A stretch of DNA of 64,000 bases from UBA4416 sp040387475 (GTDB lineage Bacteria > Bacteroidota > Bacteroidia > B-17B0 > Aurantibacillaceae), in assembly GCA_040387475.1 (NCBI GenBank), contig JAZKDT010000004.1, positions 10,064 to 74,063 of the forward strand. The letters are read 5' to 3'. The translations under genes were made by a program, and so were the position numbers. The notes under the pieces were generated by a model. It did no database searches, had not been told where the DNA came from, and saw only the letters and a list, made by a program, of their open reading frames with translations. How positions within the stretch are numbered: the first letter of the stretch is position 1; each line of letters starts with the position of its first letter. This document shows, in pieces, positions 16,634-26,396 of this stretch.

Positions 16634-18784
16634 TTACTTTATCAGTTTCATTTCATTTAATAAATAGCCGGCTCCGGCAAATTTATCAATGATAAACAAT
16701 GTATAGCGTACATCTAAAGTGATGTTACGGCATTGGTTGGGATTGTACATGATATCGCTCATGGTACCCTCCCAGTTACGGTCAAAATTGGTTCCTATCA
16801 ACTCACCTTTGCCGTTAAAAACAGGACTGCCGCTATTTCCGCCGGTAGTATGGTTACTGGCTGTAAAACACACCTGCAGTTTACCATCCTTATTGGCATA
16901 AGGTCCGTAATCTTTTTTAGCATACAGGTCTCTCAACTTTGCAGGCACATCAAATTCCTCATCGTTTGGAATGTATTTTTCCATGATGCCATCCAGTGTT
17001 GTGTAGTAATTATATTCCACTCCATCTTTTGGCTTGTAGTTATTTACTTTGCCATAAGCTACACGTAGCGTTGAGTTGGCATCTGGATAGAATTTTTTGT
17101 CTTTGAAAATCTCTTTTTGTCCTTGTATATATAATTTCTGTAACTCGTTAATTTCACGCTCATCGTACTGAAATTGAGGAAATACAGAGGTGTTGTAGTA
17201 TTTTACAATGGCAGCGGCGATGTAATACACAGGATCTCTCTCGTAGAGGTTGGTAAATTTCTCGTAATCGTTAAGCATGAGTTCTGTTTTTTCTTTATCC
17301 ACAAAACTGGTATTGGAATACAGAAAATCGGTCATTTTTTTAGCATCATTGTTATTGGCTACAATAAATGAATCTAAAACATAAGGTCGGCTGCTTGACG
17401 GAACTCCCTTAATGTATTCGGTAAGCATTGCTTCGCACAGCTTGATATCCGTAGGTTTATTATAATTTTTATAGAATCCCAGTTTTTTATATTCAGCCAG
17501 TGTTGTTTCAAAAGTATTGGTTGCTCCTTTTTGTTTTTTCTTTAACTCATTGTTTAGCGTGATATAAAAGCGCGCATAATAAAATGCATCAATTGCCATT
17601 AAACATTCGCCATAGTAATCCACCTGCTTATTCAGAACTTTATACTCTGTATATACTTTTTGCAACTGCGGAAAAATATTGCCGTACTTTTCATTTTTAG
17701 CGGGATCAGTACTCACCGCTTCTGTAAATTGTTTTTCGAATAATTGTTTTTTAGCAACGGCGTCATACTTTTTTAAACCATTCATTTCGCCCATCCATTT
17801 TTTATAATAGTTAGCAACGCTGGCATACTTACTGGCATAGGCAATGCGCACGGCATCACTTTTCAGCATATCTTCATTCATAATGTTCAGGCGTTTTTCG
17901 CGCAAAGCAACTTTTAAAGGATCGCTTTCATTCATGATCATATCAACTGCGAAGCTCGACAAGTATTCCTGTGTACGTCCCGGAAAACCGTATACCATTG
18001 TGAAATCGCCCTGGTTATATCCTTTCATAGAAATGGGGATCACATTTTTTGGTTTGTAGGGTACGTTGTCGGCACTATACTCCGCGGGCTTATTATCTTT
18101 GTTGGCATAAATACGGAATACTGAAAAATCGGCATTATGACGTGGCCACATCCAGTTATCGCTTTCGCCACCAAATTTACCAATAGATGAAGGTGGGGCG
18201 CCAACCATACGAACATCTTTAAAATTTTCAACAACAAATAAATAATATTCGTTACCGTAAAAGAAAGGACGGATGAAAGATTCATAGTGGGTTCCGGCAA
18301 TGGCTTCTTTTTCTAATTGTTTAATGTTGGCTTTAGTAATCGAATCTTTTTTTGCTTCGGTACTTGTTGCTGTAATGCCTTTTAAAACTTTAGCGGTTAC
18401 ATCCTCGATACGTTGAATGATAGTGGCATTTAAGTTAGGAGTGTAAACTTCTTCATTTTTGTTCATGGCCCAAAAGCCATTGGTTAAGTAATCTTTTTCA
18501 ACGGTGCTGTGATAGGCGATTGCCGAATAACCACAGTGGTGGTTGGTTAATATCAAACCCTGGTTAGAAATGATTTCGGCCGTGCAACCCCCTGCAAATT
18601 GTACAATAGCATCTTTCATACTGGATTTATTAACGCTGTAAATTTGTTCAGCAGTTAATTTTAATCCATTCTTTTTCATGTCTTTTATATTCATGGCGTT
18701 TAAAAGTTGTGGTAACCACATACCTTCGTCGGCCTTAGAAATTAAAGAGATGATCAATGTTAGTGCTAATAGCGTTTGTTTCAT
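16634..18784 (-). CDS. S46 family dipeptidyl peptidase, DPP11-like (Asp/Glu-specific)
   Basis: 716 residues with a signal peptide; the mature protein starts near Ala-Asp-Glu-Gly-Met-Trp. The presumed S46 triad is His83 (T-N-H-H-C-G), Asp219 (R-H-N-A-D-F) and Ser651 (G-G-N-S-G-S-P). Eighteen residues after the serine is Arg669, in F-D-R-N-W-E. In this family that position is Arg in DPP11, which prefers Asp/Glu at P1, and Gly in DPP7, so this enzyme should release dipeptides ending in Asp or Glu. It acts in the periplasm on imported oligopeptides. Monocistronic; the upstream spacer holds tacgaat/attcgta repeats. Confidence 0.92.
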   Translation of the reverse strand: MKQTLLALTLIISLISKADEGMWLPQLLNAMNIKDMKKNGLKLTAEQIYSVNKSSMKDAIVQFAGGCTAEIISNQGLILTNHHCGYSAIAYHSTVEKDYLTNGFWAMNKNEEVYTPNLNATIIQRIEDVTAKVLKGITATSTEAKKDSITKANIKQLEKEAIAGTHYESFIRPFFYGNEYYLFVVENFKDVRMVGAPPSSIGKFGGESDNWMWPRHNADFSVFRIYANKDNKPAEYSADNVPYKPKNVIPISMKGYNQGDFTMVYGFPGRTQEYLSSFAVDMIMNESDPLKVALREKRLNIMNEDMLKSDAVRIAYASKYASVANYYKKWMGEMNGLKKYDAVAKKQLFEKQFTEAVSTDPAKNEKYGNIFPQLQKVYTEYKVLNKQVDYYGECLMAIDAFYYARFYITLNNELKKKQKGATNTFETTLAEYKKLGFYKNYNKPTDIKLCEAMLTEYIKGVPSSSRPYVLDSFIVANNNDAKKMTDFLYSNTSFVDKEKTELMLNDYEKFTNLYERDPVYYIAAAIVKYYNTSVFPQFQYDEREINELQKLYIQGQKEIFKDKKFYPDANSTLRVAYGKVNNYKPKDGVEYNYYTTLDGIMEKYIPNDEEFDVPAKLRDLYAKKDYGPYANKDGKLQVCFTASNHTTGGNSGSPVFNGKGELIGTNFDRNWEGTMSDIMYNPNQCRNITLDVRYTLFIIDKFAGAGYLLNEMKLIK

Positions 18785-18799
18785 GTTGTTTTATGTTGT

Positions 18800-18870
18800 T
18801 TACGAATCTTGATACGAATAATACGAATCTTTGTACCCAGCTAGGATTCGTACATTCGCACTGTATTCGT
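18800..18870. repeat. tacgaat / attcgta repeat cluster with 8-bp inverted repeat
   Basis: tacgaat occurs at 18800, 18812 and 18821, and attcgta at 18845 and 18864. The pair tacgaatc (18821-18828) and gattcgta (18844-18851) could form a stem with a 15-nt loop. A similar tacgaattt...aaatggattcgta arrangement lies at about 38838-38908. The position between purine nucleoside phosphorylase and the S46 gene fits a terminator or intergenic repeat. Confidence 0.45.
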
Positions 18871-18881
18871 AATTATTATTT

Positions 18882-19697
18882 TTACATTGCCTTAATTAAT
18901 TCCTTCATTAGTAAAGTCATTTTTGGTTCCTGCATTTTTGCGATATGCTGTACCTCTTCATGACTCACTTTTTGAACATCTCCTTCAACGCCCAGATCAG
19001 TTACGATACTCACACCAAAAACGCGCATGCCGCCGTGCTTGGCAACAATCACTTCGGGCACGGTACTCATTCCAACCGTATCAGCTCCCGTACGACGGAT
19101 GTAAAGATATTCGGCAGGTGTTTCAAAACACGGACCGGTTAATCCGGCGTATGAACCCTGGCTTACTTTAATGTTATTTGCCTTTGCGATATCAACCGCC
19201 ATCTCAATTAATTTTTTATCATACGCTTCACTCATATCCGGAAAGCGCGGCCCCAGTTCAGCAATGTTTTTTCCGATCAATGGATTAGTTGGAAATAAAT
19301 TAATATGATCGTTAATGATCATGATCTCTCCGATCTCAAAAGCGGGATTCATGCCGCCACTTGCATTAGACACACAAATAGTATGAATACCAATAGCTTT
19401 CATTACACGAACCGGAAACGTAATTTGCTGCATGGTATAGCCTTCATAAAAATGAAAACGTCCCTGCATAGCCATTACTTTTTTACCGCCAAGCTCACCA
19501 AAAATTAGTTTACCACTATGGCCTTCCACGGTGCTTACCGGGAAATTTGGTATTTCTTCGTAAGGTAAAACGAACTCTGCGCTTATTTCTGTTACTAACC
19601 CCCCTAATCCCGTTCCTAAAATGATTCCAATTTCGGGACGAAAGTTATTTGTTTTTTCAAGAATACTTTTTGTGGTAAAATTTATTTGTTCTAACAT
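18882..19697 (-). CDS. Purine nucleoside phosphorylase (trimeric class)
   Basis: 271 residues. Family signatures are the phosphate loop I-I-L-G-T-G-L-G-G-L (about residues 25-34), V-E-G-H-S-G-K-L and G-R-F-H-F-Y-E-G-Y. The purine-binding region is S-N-A-S-G-G-M-N-P and G-P-C-F-E-T-P-A-E, with M-S-T-V-P-E-V-I-V-A later. It is the cytosolic trimeric PNP that cleaves inosine and guanosine with phosphate in purine salvage. Its start overlaps the end of lpxK by 41 nt, implying cotranscription. Confidence 0.93.
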   Translation of the reverse strand: MLEQINFTTKSILEKTNNFRPEIGIILGTGLGGLVTEISAEFVLPYEEIPNFPVSTVEGHSGKLIFGELGGKKVMAMQGRFHFYEGYTMQQITFPVRVMKAIGIHTICVSNASGGMNPAFEIGEIMIINDHINLFPTNPLIGKNIAELGPRFPDMSEAYDKKLIEMAVDIAKANNIKVSQGSYAGLTGPCFETPAEYLYIRRTGADTVGMSTVPEVIVAKHGGMRVFGVSIVTDLGVEGDVQKVSHEEVQHIAKMQEPKMTLLMKELIKAM

Positions 19698-20739
19698 AGT
19701 TTATTATTGTATCATTAAATTCCTGTGCCTTATCTTTAAAATCTACCTCTATCGGCAAAACGTACAAAGGTAATGTATTTGCTATATCCTGCAAGTCAGT
19801 ATCACGTAATCTCATGGCATCTTTCTCAGTAGTTACCACTATTTTATTTCCACCCTCAATGGCATCTAATTTAGCTCTCACATCGGCAATATCCTGAATC
19901 GTAAACTGATGGTGATCGGGATAGCTGATGTGTTTTACTTCGGATGAATATTCTTTGAGATACGTGATCATTGGATCGGGATTACCTATTCCCGTAAAAG
20001 CTACAATGCGGTAGCGGAACAGGTCGTTTAACGTATCAATGGTATCAGCACGGTTTTGAAAGCCCATGAGTTCACCATACTTGAGCCAGGTAAAAAATAA
20101 ATGCTGGTGCGCCAAAGGTTTAAGGTCTTTGATGGTGTTTCGAATTTCGATGGCGGTTGTTTTATCCGGAGTTTTACTTACAATGATGATATCAGCCCTT
20201 TTAATTCCTTTTTTAGATTCGCGAAGATAACCAGACGGCATCATGCAATCGTTTAAAAACAAATTGGTGTATTCGCTAACCACTATTTTTAACTCACAGT
20301 TTAAGGCGCGGTGCTGAAAAGCGTCATCTAAAATAACCACATTAGGCGGTTCAGGAAATTCTAATATTTTTTTTATACCATTCACACGATTAGCGTCTAC
20401 GCAGACTTCGAGCGTTGGATTTTTGCTTTTGTATTGTAAAGGTTCATCACCAATATCTAAAGCAGTGCTGTTTTGAGTTGCCTGAATAAATCCTGAAGTT
20501 TTGCGTTTATACCCGCGGCTTAAAACAGCAATCTTATAATTATTTTGTAATAGGTTTATCAGGTATTCCACATGTGGTGTTTTGCCCGTGCCGCCCACTG
20601 CTAAATTTCCAACACAAATAGTATGAACATCAACCGATTTACTTTTTAGGATCTTCCAGTCATATAATAAATTACGGAATGAGGTGATGATGCCATAAAT
20701 AACGGCAAAAGGAAAAAATAGTATTTTCTTAAAAGTCAC
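19657..20739 (-). CDS. lpxK: Tetraacyldisaccharide 4'-kinase LpxK
   Basis: 360 residues from a GTG start. The Walker A loop G-N-L-A-V-G-G-T-G-K-T-P (residues 44-55) lies in the typical LpxK context, preceded by a hydrophobic N-terminal helix that anchors the enzyme to the inner membrane. Further conserved blocks are A-V-L-S-R-G-Y-K-R, G-D-E-P-L-Q, L-D-D-A-F-Q-H-R and Y-P-D-H-H-Q-F. It phosphorylates the 4' position of the lipid A disaccharide precursor. The 3' end overlaps the PNP gene by 41 nt. The last residues past the overlap look unconserved. Confidence 0.93.
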   Translation of the reverse strand: MTFKKILFFPFAVIYGIITSFRNLLYDWKILKSKSVDVHTICVGNLAVGGTGKTPHVEYLINLLQNNYKIAVLSRGYKRKTSGFIQATQNSTALDIGDEPLQYKSKNPTLEVCVDANRVNGIKKILEFPEPPNVVILDDAFQHRALNCELKIVVSEYTNLFLNDCMMPSGYLRESKKGIKRADIIIVSKTPDKTTAIEIRNTIKDLKPLAHQHLFFTWLKYGELMGFQNRADTIDTLNDLFRYRIVAFTGIGNPDPMITYLKEYSSEVKHISYPDHHQFTIQDIADVRAKLDAIEGGNKIVVTTEKDAMRLRDTDLQDIANTLPLYVLPIEVDFKDKAQEFNDTIINYVRTNKFYHKKYS

Positions 20740-20959
20740 CTAACTGATATAAAGTAGTGAATTTAGGAGGTTTTTATTAAAAAATGAAATCTTTTTGAGA
20801 GTTGTTTTAGGATTAAAGAATTGATTTTTCTCTCTTTTCCCTTGAAAAATAAGACCAAAAATGGAAAGCAGATCACAGGTATTCTTATGATTTATACTGA
20901 TGAAAAAGGTAATAGAATTTGAAATCATCTCCCTGTGCCTTCCAGAGACAGTTAAGTGG

Positions 20960-22177
20960 TTACTGCTTTACCTCGATCCATAATCCGGAAGGGGTTAGCT
21001 GGCAGCCATTAGCATCGGTTTCGGTAACTTCTAAATGGCCACTTTGGTAATCAACATCTATAGTAATCGCGTTTGTGTTTTTGCCTTTGTTGATCCACAT
21101 TCCGGCAGGCATTCTCCAGTTATATGTAGATCCTGGATTTAAAGGAACAGAGTAGGCAAGGCCTGTTGCGCGTGGTTTTACAACAGTTTCGCCGTTTATT
21201 GGATAGGGTGTTTTTATAAGTCCAAAAAATTGAGCCGCCCAAAATGTACTGTGAAAGCCTTTGTTAATGGCAAATATTCCGGTTTTGCCACCTTGCGTAG
21301 GGCAGCTTCCAGTGTCTATCGGTAAAGCGTGACCTATGCCTTTGATGCGATAATAACGAACAACCTCCTGCTGTTCGTTATTCTTATAAATGGTTAATTC
21401 AATATCCTCGTCGTTTTTAAAGCGTTCGTAATGTTCATCCTCTTCATAATCGGTGTTATGAATATTGGTCCATTGTTTAATGAGCTGATTAGAATTATTA
21501 GTGCTTACTACTGGATCTATACCTCCATGAAATACTACTAACTCAGGGTATTTACCTTTGTAATCCGGGTTTTCTTTGCGTACAAGGTCTCCCCATTCTT
21601 CGGGAGATTTGGATACCATTCCCAACATGGAAGTTCCGGCCTTGATGACTGATTCTGCGGATTTATAGGGCCCGCCAGCCATTACACCTCCCTTGTCAAA
21701 TACCTCCGGAAAAGCCGCCATCATGATACTACTCATAGCGCCACCTGCCGAAAGACCTATAATGTATATCCGGGTACTATCAATATTCTTATTTTTTTTA
21801 AGATGTGTGATCATTTGCATGATAGAAGCGGGCTCTCCTTTATCACGGCTTTGATCTGCGGCGCGGTACCAGTTAAAACAGTTTTCTGCATTGTTGAGGA
21901 TAATTTGCTCAGGATATAAAACATAGAACTTGTGCATTTTTGCCAGTTTGTTCCAGCCCGATTGCTCGGCACAGGATTTTGCCATTTGTGTGCAACCATG
22001 CAACACCACCACTAACGGCGCTTTCTCCGCAATGTTTCCAGGATCATAAAACATCAATTTTAAATTACCGGGGTTGGCGCCAAAGGGACGTATCTGAATT
22101 AAGTCGTCTTGCGCATTGAGGCGAAATGATGAAGTGATTAAAAATAAAGAAATAAGAATGCCGAAAAAATCAGACAT
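20960..22177 (-). CDS. Secreted PHB-depolymerase-like esterase
   Basis: About 405 residues. The start near 22177 (MSDFFGILISLFLIT) gives a signal peptide. The frame continues upstream to 22342, but that part is repeat DNA and was rejected. The catalytic domain shows V-V-L-H-G-C-T-Q (oxyanion region), the lipase box G-L-S-A-G-G, F-H-G-G-I-D-P-V-V (likely Asp) and G-I-G-H-A-L-P (likely His). This matches the PHB depolymerase/acetylxylan-esterase-like alpha/beta hydrolases; the substrate is uncertain. An Ig-like C-terminal segment (about residues 350-405) probably binds polymer or other domains. It follows the T9SS type B gene on the same strand. Confidence 0.8.
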   Translation of the reverse strand: MSDFFGILISLFLITSSFRLNAQDDLIQIRPFGANPGNLKLMFYDPGNIAEKAPLVVVLHGCTQMAKSCAEQSGWNKLAKMHKFYVLYPEQIILNNAENCFNWYRAADQSRDKGEPASIMQMITHLKKNKNIDSTRIYIIGLSAGGAMSSIMMAAFPEVFDKGGVMAGGPYKSAESVIKAGTSMLGMVSKSPEEWGDLVRKENPDYKGKYPELVVFHGGIDPVVSTNNSNQLIKQWTNIHNTDYEEDEHYERFKNDEDIELTIYKNNEQQEVVRYYRIKGIGHALPIDTGSCPTQGGKTGIFAINKGFHSTFWAAQFFGLIKTPYPINGETVVKPRATGLAYSVPLNPGSTYNWRMPAGMWINKGKNTNAITIDVDYQSGHLEVTETDANGCQLTPSGLWIEVKQ

Positions 22178-22196
22178 ATAATTATTTGGGCAGATC

Positions 22197-22322
22197 CCTG
22201 TAAAAAGGCAGCGGGATGGGGCTGAGCTTCGCTCGGTGGCTTCGTCAAAAGCTACGCTTTGTACCCGCCAATGCTGCAATCTTTTTGCAAGAGGCGGGCA
22301 AAAAGGATTTTCATTACAATTG
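22197..22322. repeat. GC-richer palindromic intergenic element
   Basis: Contains several short inverted repeats: cccgcc...ggcggg, with tgcaa...ttgca inside it (about 22265-22299), aaagc-tac-gcttt and gagcttcgctc. The composition contrasts with the AT-rich neighbours. It has the look of a mosaic intergenic repeat and produces a spurious N-terminal extension of the esterase gene. Confidence 0.5.
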
Positions 22323-22351
22323 GTCACGCCTGTATAACTCATTAATCTTCA

Positions 22352-23353
22352 TTATCTGAACAATGAAATGTGCCCGTTACGAATGATCTTTTTATCCGTC
22401 ACTTTTTGAATGGCTTCTAATCTGTACACGTACACATCATCGGGGCAGGGATTGCCTTTAAATTTCCCGTCCCATTTGCCGTTAATATTGGAGGAGGTAT
22501 AAACTGTATTACCCCATCTGTCAAAAATAGTCAGTAAAAAATAATTGTATTCACATTGAAATGCGGGAGAAAAAAGATCATTCCGGTCATCATCATTAGG
22601 TGTAAAACTGTTTGGTATGTAAACATCACAATCACAATTTTTATACTTCACTATAACGCTGTCGGTTTTTGTTCCGCAATTTTTTGACGTACTTTTTACC
22701 CAATAAATCCCTTCTTTTGAAACATTAATAGCAGAGGTGTTGGCGCCGGTGTTCCAATACAGTTTCATGTCGGATGGCGCTTTAACTGAGATTGTTTTTG
22801 GAGGATCATTTTCACAAATCAACAGTTCTTTCCCAAAATTGGGAACAGCAAAATTTGATGGATTTACTTTAAACGTATCCGTATAAAAACATCCCTTATT
22901 ATTTATCTTCAACCAGTAAGTTCCTGGTTTTTCGATAGTAGTTTGCTCGGTTGTTTCGCCATTACTCCATACATATTTATAATTTTTATTGTTCACATTA
23001 ACAATAATAGGGTCGCTACATATAATAGTATCCCTCACACGAATTTTAGGCCGGTCGTTTAATTTTACGTAGGTTGTATCAATCAGTTGCCTTTTACCAT
23101 CGTTAATTTTAACTATATGCAGGCCTTTATATTTTAAGTAATATTGTTTGGCATGTACAATGATTGCTTTTGGTGTTTGCCAGTTATAAGTAGCGTTTTT
23201 GCTTACCTGCTCATCTGTAAACCTTACTAAAAAAGAGTCGCCGGCGCAGATAACCGTTGTATCTGACAGTATGTTGAGTGGTTGCACCTGGGCATTTACA
23301 TGATGCACAATAAAACCAAATAGAAATATGAATATGTGTTTTTTGATGTTCAA
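22352..23353 (-). CDS. T9SS type B sorting-domain protein
   Basis: 333 residues from a TTG start; no ATG is available upstream or before the signal peptide (H-I-F-I-F-L-F-G-F-I...V-N-A-Q). The middle has two or three Ig-like/PKD-like segments with W-S-N-G-E-T-T or W-N-T-G-A-N-T motifs. The C-terminal ~85 residues are a gliding-motility-associated type B domain: Y-I-P-N-S-F-T-P-N-D-D-D-R-N-D, F-D-R-W-G-N-T-V-Y and G-H-I-S-L-F-R. It should be exported through the T9SS to the cell surface. The binding partner is unknown. Confidence 0.85.
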   Translation of the reverse strand: MNIKKHIFIFLFGFIVHHVNAQVQPLNILSDTTVICAGDSFLVRFTDEQVSKNATYNWQTPKAIIVHAKQYYLKYKGLHIVKINDGKRQLIDTTYVKLNDRPKIRVRDTIICSDPIIVNVNNKNYKYVWSNGETTEQTTIEKPGTYWLKINNKGCFYTDTFKVNPSNFAVPNFGKELLICENDPPKTISVKAPSDMKLYWNTGANTSAINVSKEGIYWVKSTSKNCGTKTDSVIVKYKNCDCDVYIPNSFTPNDDDRNDLFSPAFQCEYNYFLLTIFDRWGNTVYTSSNINGKWDGKFKGNPCPDDVYVYRLEAIQKVTDKKIIRNGHISLFR

Positions 23354-23419
23354 TTCTGTTGCAAAAGTTGTGCGGGTGTTCGATTCTTAAGTGTTAAATT
23401 ATAGTATTATTTAAAAAAT

Positions 23420-26350
23420 TTAAATCTGCAAAGAAATTGTGATTCTTGTGCCATGTTCAGCGGGGTATAAGTCAGATTTGTCGATTATCTCCACTTTCTG
23501 GTTTTTTCCGGTGAGTTTTGTGTTCAATTCAAGGATATTTTCAATCGTTTTGGTGCCCAGAGACTTGTGTCCGGCTTTGGCATTTTCTTTGGCTTTATTG
23601 AACCCGATACCATCGTCCTCAATGACGATCAATAAGGTTTGTTCATTTTCTTTCTTAAAACGGATATACAGGTTTCCGTGTTCGTGTTTAGGTAAAATAC
23701 CATGGATGATCGAATTTTCGGCATAGGGCTGAATGATCATATTAGGGATTTTAATTTCCAATGTATTAACATCCGGAGCAACTTCTATATGAAACGAAAA
23801 TTTACCTTTAAAACGTTCCTGTTCCAGATCGAGGTAATAATTTAGGCGGGTAAGTTCTTCGTGTAATACAATCTCGCTTTGAGCAGCTTTTTCAATAATC
23901 ATCCGTATTAACCTAGAAAATTTAGCCAGGTATTCGCTTGCTTTTAAAGAGTCGTTCAAGTTTATATAATTTTGAATAGAGGTGAGTGAGTTAAAAATAA
24001 AATGCGGACTCATGAGAGAGTTCATTGCCTGGTGTTTTAAAAGATTCACTTGCCGGTCTTCCTGTACCCTCCTTGTTGCTTTCATCCTCACTCTCCTGAT
24101 GGCGATATAAGCAAGAATTGAAATAAATAACAGAGCGCCTATTACAATGGAAAAAATAAACCAGTTGGTTTGTTTAAAGGGGATTTCTTTTTGAATGGTG
24201 ATAGTAACCGGATCGCTCCAGGAAATGCCATCATATGAGCAGGAAATTTCCAGCTGATGTTTTCCGCCGTTAATGGATGTTAAATGTATCTGACGATTTT
24301 CTATACTAAAATTGCCTTTGTCGTATCTGTATTTGTAATATTGTTTGTTGGGCTTTACATATAGGGGACTCGAAAAACTCAACATGATATCTGACTGAGA
24401 GCTGCTTAGCTTTAAAATATCCTCTTCTAGTTCTAAGAATTCGCCCTCAGCGTCAATGGACGTAATAAAGATCTTACCCGGATAACGGCGCTCTTTTATT
24501 AAATCATCTATTGAGCAAAGCGTAATCCCTTTATCGCTACAGATGCAACAGTTATTTCCATCGAAAACGATATCGTTGATGGTATTGGATAATAAGCCAT
24601 TTGATTTATTATATATGACAATTGGCATAAATTTACTATCGCAAATAAATAATCCGTCCAGTGTTGCAATCCAGATACGGTTTTGATAGAATTTTATCTT
24701 TTTAACCGCTGTTAATTGTTGGGTTCCTATTTCCTGGATAAGCGTTGAATCTTCAAAAACCGTGATGCCATTTTCATGCGCCAGGTAAGTTTTATTTTGA
24801 TAGCGCTGGATATCGTTTATCCCAAAACTGAAATATTGGTTACGGTAGTTTTTGTAGTTTTTTGTTTGAAATGAATAAATACTTAATCCGTCTGACGTAC
24901 CAACAAATAAATTATCACCTGCCTCATAAATTGAATTTATCCTTGTTCTGTAATCGGAGTATGAAATGAGGGTGTCGAGTACAGTGTATTTTTCATAGGT
25001 GTAATTCGTTATTTTAAATAGGGTTCCGGTTCCGTCGGCCATATAAGCCTGAGCGGGATTTTTGCAATACTTAAATAAACGTGCGGCAATGGGAGCAAAC
25101 GTATAAAATGACGAATTTACTAAAAACGACCGTTTGGTATTGCTGGCCGAATTGGTTTTAGAATACATCATCCCTTTTCCTATCGAATGTAGCCCATAAA
25201 CAGCTTCGTTAAATAGTTCATCAGGCGCAACTACAGTTTGTGTATTGTTATTTGTTTTGTCGAAAATAAACAAGCCGTTGTTAGTGCCTACCACAATGCT
25301 TTTTTCAACAAAATCTGCACAGCTTACCGGCAATATTTTTCGACCTGATGTAAAAGAGAAATTTTGTAGCTGCGGGTTCTGAATAAAATAAACACCATCA
25401 TTAAAAGTTCCTATCCAAATATGATCATCAGTATCTTTATAGATACAATTGATCAAAACCTTATCAATACCTAACAAATCAAAAGCATCAAACGTGATGT
25501 TGTTTTCAATCACATAAAGGTTATCATCTGGATTATTGGTGAACCATATTCGTTCGTATTTGTCTACTATTAATTTACTGACATGTGCCACATTGTTAGC
25601 GCTAAAAAAACTGGTTGCCTTTTGAGTTTTTACAGGAATGGTTTTACTGATTTTATTCTCTTTAATGCAAAAAATGGCGTCATCGCTTCCAACATATAAA
25701 ATACCAAGTGTATCTTCGGTAATAGAATAAACCGGAATATTTTTTCCAATATTTATTTTTTGCTGCTGTCCGTTTTTAAATTGATACAGGCCATCGCTTC
25801 TTCCTACTAATATTTGGTTTTGCCTGGTTTTGAAAATAGAAAAAGCCTGATTGTTATTATCAGATTGTTTTATATTATCATCATTTACCTTTCCTGTTTT
25901 TAATTCAGTAGATGTAACTGAGATCTGGTCGTTTAGGGAATAGCCATAATTTTCATCGGTAATTAGCTCATCCACTGAGTTTTTAAATACGAGGTTTTTT
26001 ACAAGAAAGGCTTCATTTTTCTTTTTGTCAAATTCGTAAATACCTTCTCTTCGGTTGATGATGATCAGGTTGTCATTTTGATTAAAGCCTATGTTTCGAA
26101 TGAAATTTGACTTTAAAGGGGTTTTTGGCTTTATTTTTTCAAATTTATAACCGTCGAAATTATAAACCCCATTTTCGGTTGCTAAATAAAGGATATGCGT
26201 TTTATCCTGCTTGATAGCAAATACGTTGGCATTGCTTAACCCATCTTCGGGACCATAATGCTGAAACGAGAAACTGCGGTTTTGCGCATATGCATTTAAG
26301 GCCAGTAATAAAATTCCCGCCAGTAAAGAATATAAGTGTTTGATATACAT
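23420..26350 (-). CDS. Beta-propeller sensor histidine kinase (LytS-type)
   Basis: 976 residues from the ATG at 26350; a GTG at 26359 is also in frame. It starts with a signal peptide (MYIKHLYSLLAGILLLALNAYAQ). A large periplasmic beta-propeller of Reg_prop-like repeats follows (for example L-Y-L-A-T-E-N-G-V-Y-N-F-D-G-Y; I-W-I-G-T-F-N-D-G-V), then a Y_Y_Y-like domain. One membrane helix lies at about 732-755. The kinase has phospho-acceptor His783 in S-P-H-F-I-F-N-S-L and the ATP-lid motif D-D-G-I-G-F. It is the likely partner of the LytTR regulator encoded just upstream. Confidence 0.88.
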   Translation of the reverse strand: MYIKHLYSLLAGILLLALNAYAQNRSFSFQHYGPEDGLSNANVFAIKQDKTHILYLATENGVYNFDGYKFEKIKPKTPLKSNFIRNIGFNQNDNLIIINRREGIYEFDKKKNEAFLVKNLVFKNSVDELITDENYGYSLNDQISVTSTELKTGKVNDDNIKQSDNNNQAFSIFKTRQNQILVGRSDGLYQFKNGQQQKINIGKNIPVYSITEDTLGILYVGSDDAIFCIKENKISKTIPVKTQKATSFFSANNVAHVSKLIVDKYERIWFTNNPDDNLYVIENNITFDAFDLLGIDKVLINCIYKDTDDHIWIGTFNDGVYFIQNPQLQNFSFTSGRKILPVSCADFVEKSIVVGTNNGLFIFDKTNNNTQTVVAPDELFNEAVYGLHSIGKGMMYSKTNSASNTKRSFLVNSSFYTFAPIAARLFKYCKNPAQAYMADGTGTLFKITNYTYEKYTVLDTLISYSDYRTRINSIYEAGDNLFVGTSDGLSIYSFQTKNYKNYRNQYFSFGINDIQRYQNKTYLAHENGITVFEDSTLIQEIGTQQLTAVKKIKFYQNRIWIATLDGLFICDSKFMPIVIYNKSNGLLSNTINDIVFDGNNCCICSDKGITLCSIDDLIKERRYPGKIFITSIDAEGEFLELEEDILKLSSSQSDIMLSFSSPLYVKPNKQYYKYRYDKGNFSIENRQIHLTSINGGKHQLEISCSYDGISWSDPVTITIQKEIPFKQTNWFIFSIVIGALLFISILAYIAIRRVRMKATRRVQEDRQVNLLKHQAMNSLMSPHFIFNSLTSIQNYINLNDSLKASEYLAKFSRLIRMIIEKAAQSEIVLHEELTRLNYYLDLEQERFKGKFSFHIEVAPDVNTLEIKIPNMIIQPYAENSIIHGILPKHEHGNLYIRFKKENEQTLLIVIEDDGIGFNKAKENAKAGHKSLGTKTIENILELNTKLTGKNQKVEIIDKSDLYPAEHGTRITISLQI

Positions 26351-26396
26351 ATTATACACTCTAAAAATACGGAATATTTTACAAATGGCTTTAAAT

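Noticed and set aside
20740..20928. 62-codon frame upstream of lpxK
   Set aside because: AT-rich, Phe/Ile/Asn-biased translation with no recognisable feature.
22178..22342. N-terminal extension of the esterase
   Set aside because: The extension is made of repeat DNA, and the downstream start gives a proper signal peptide.
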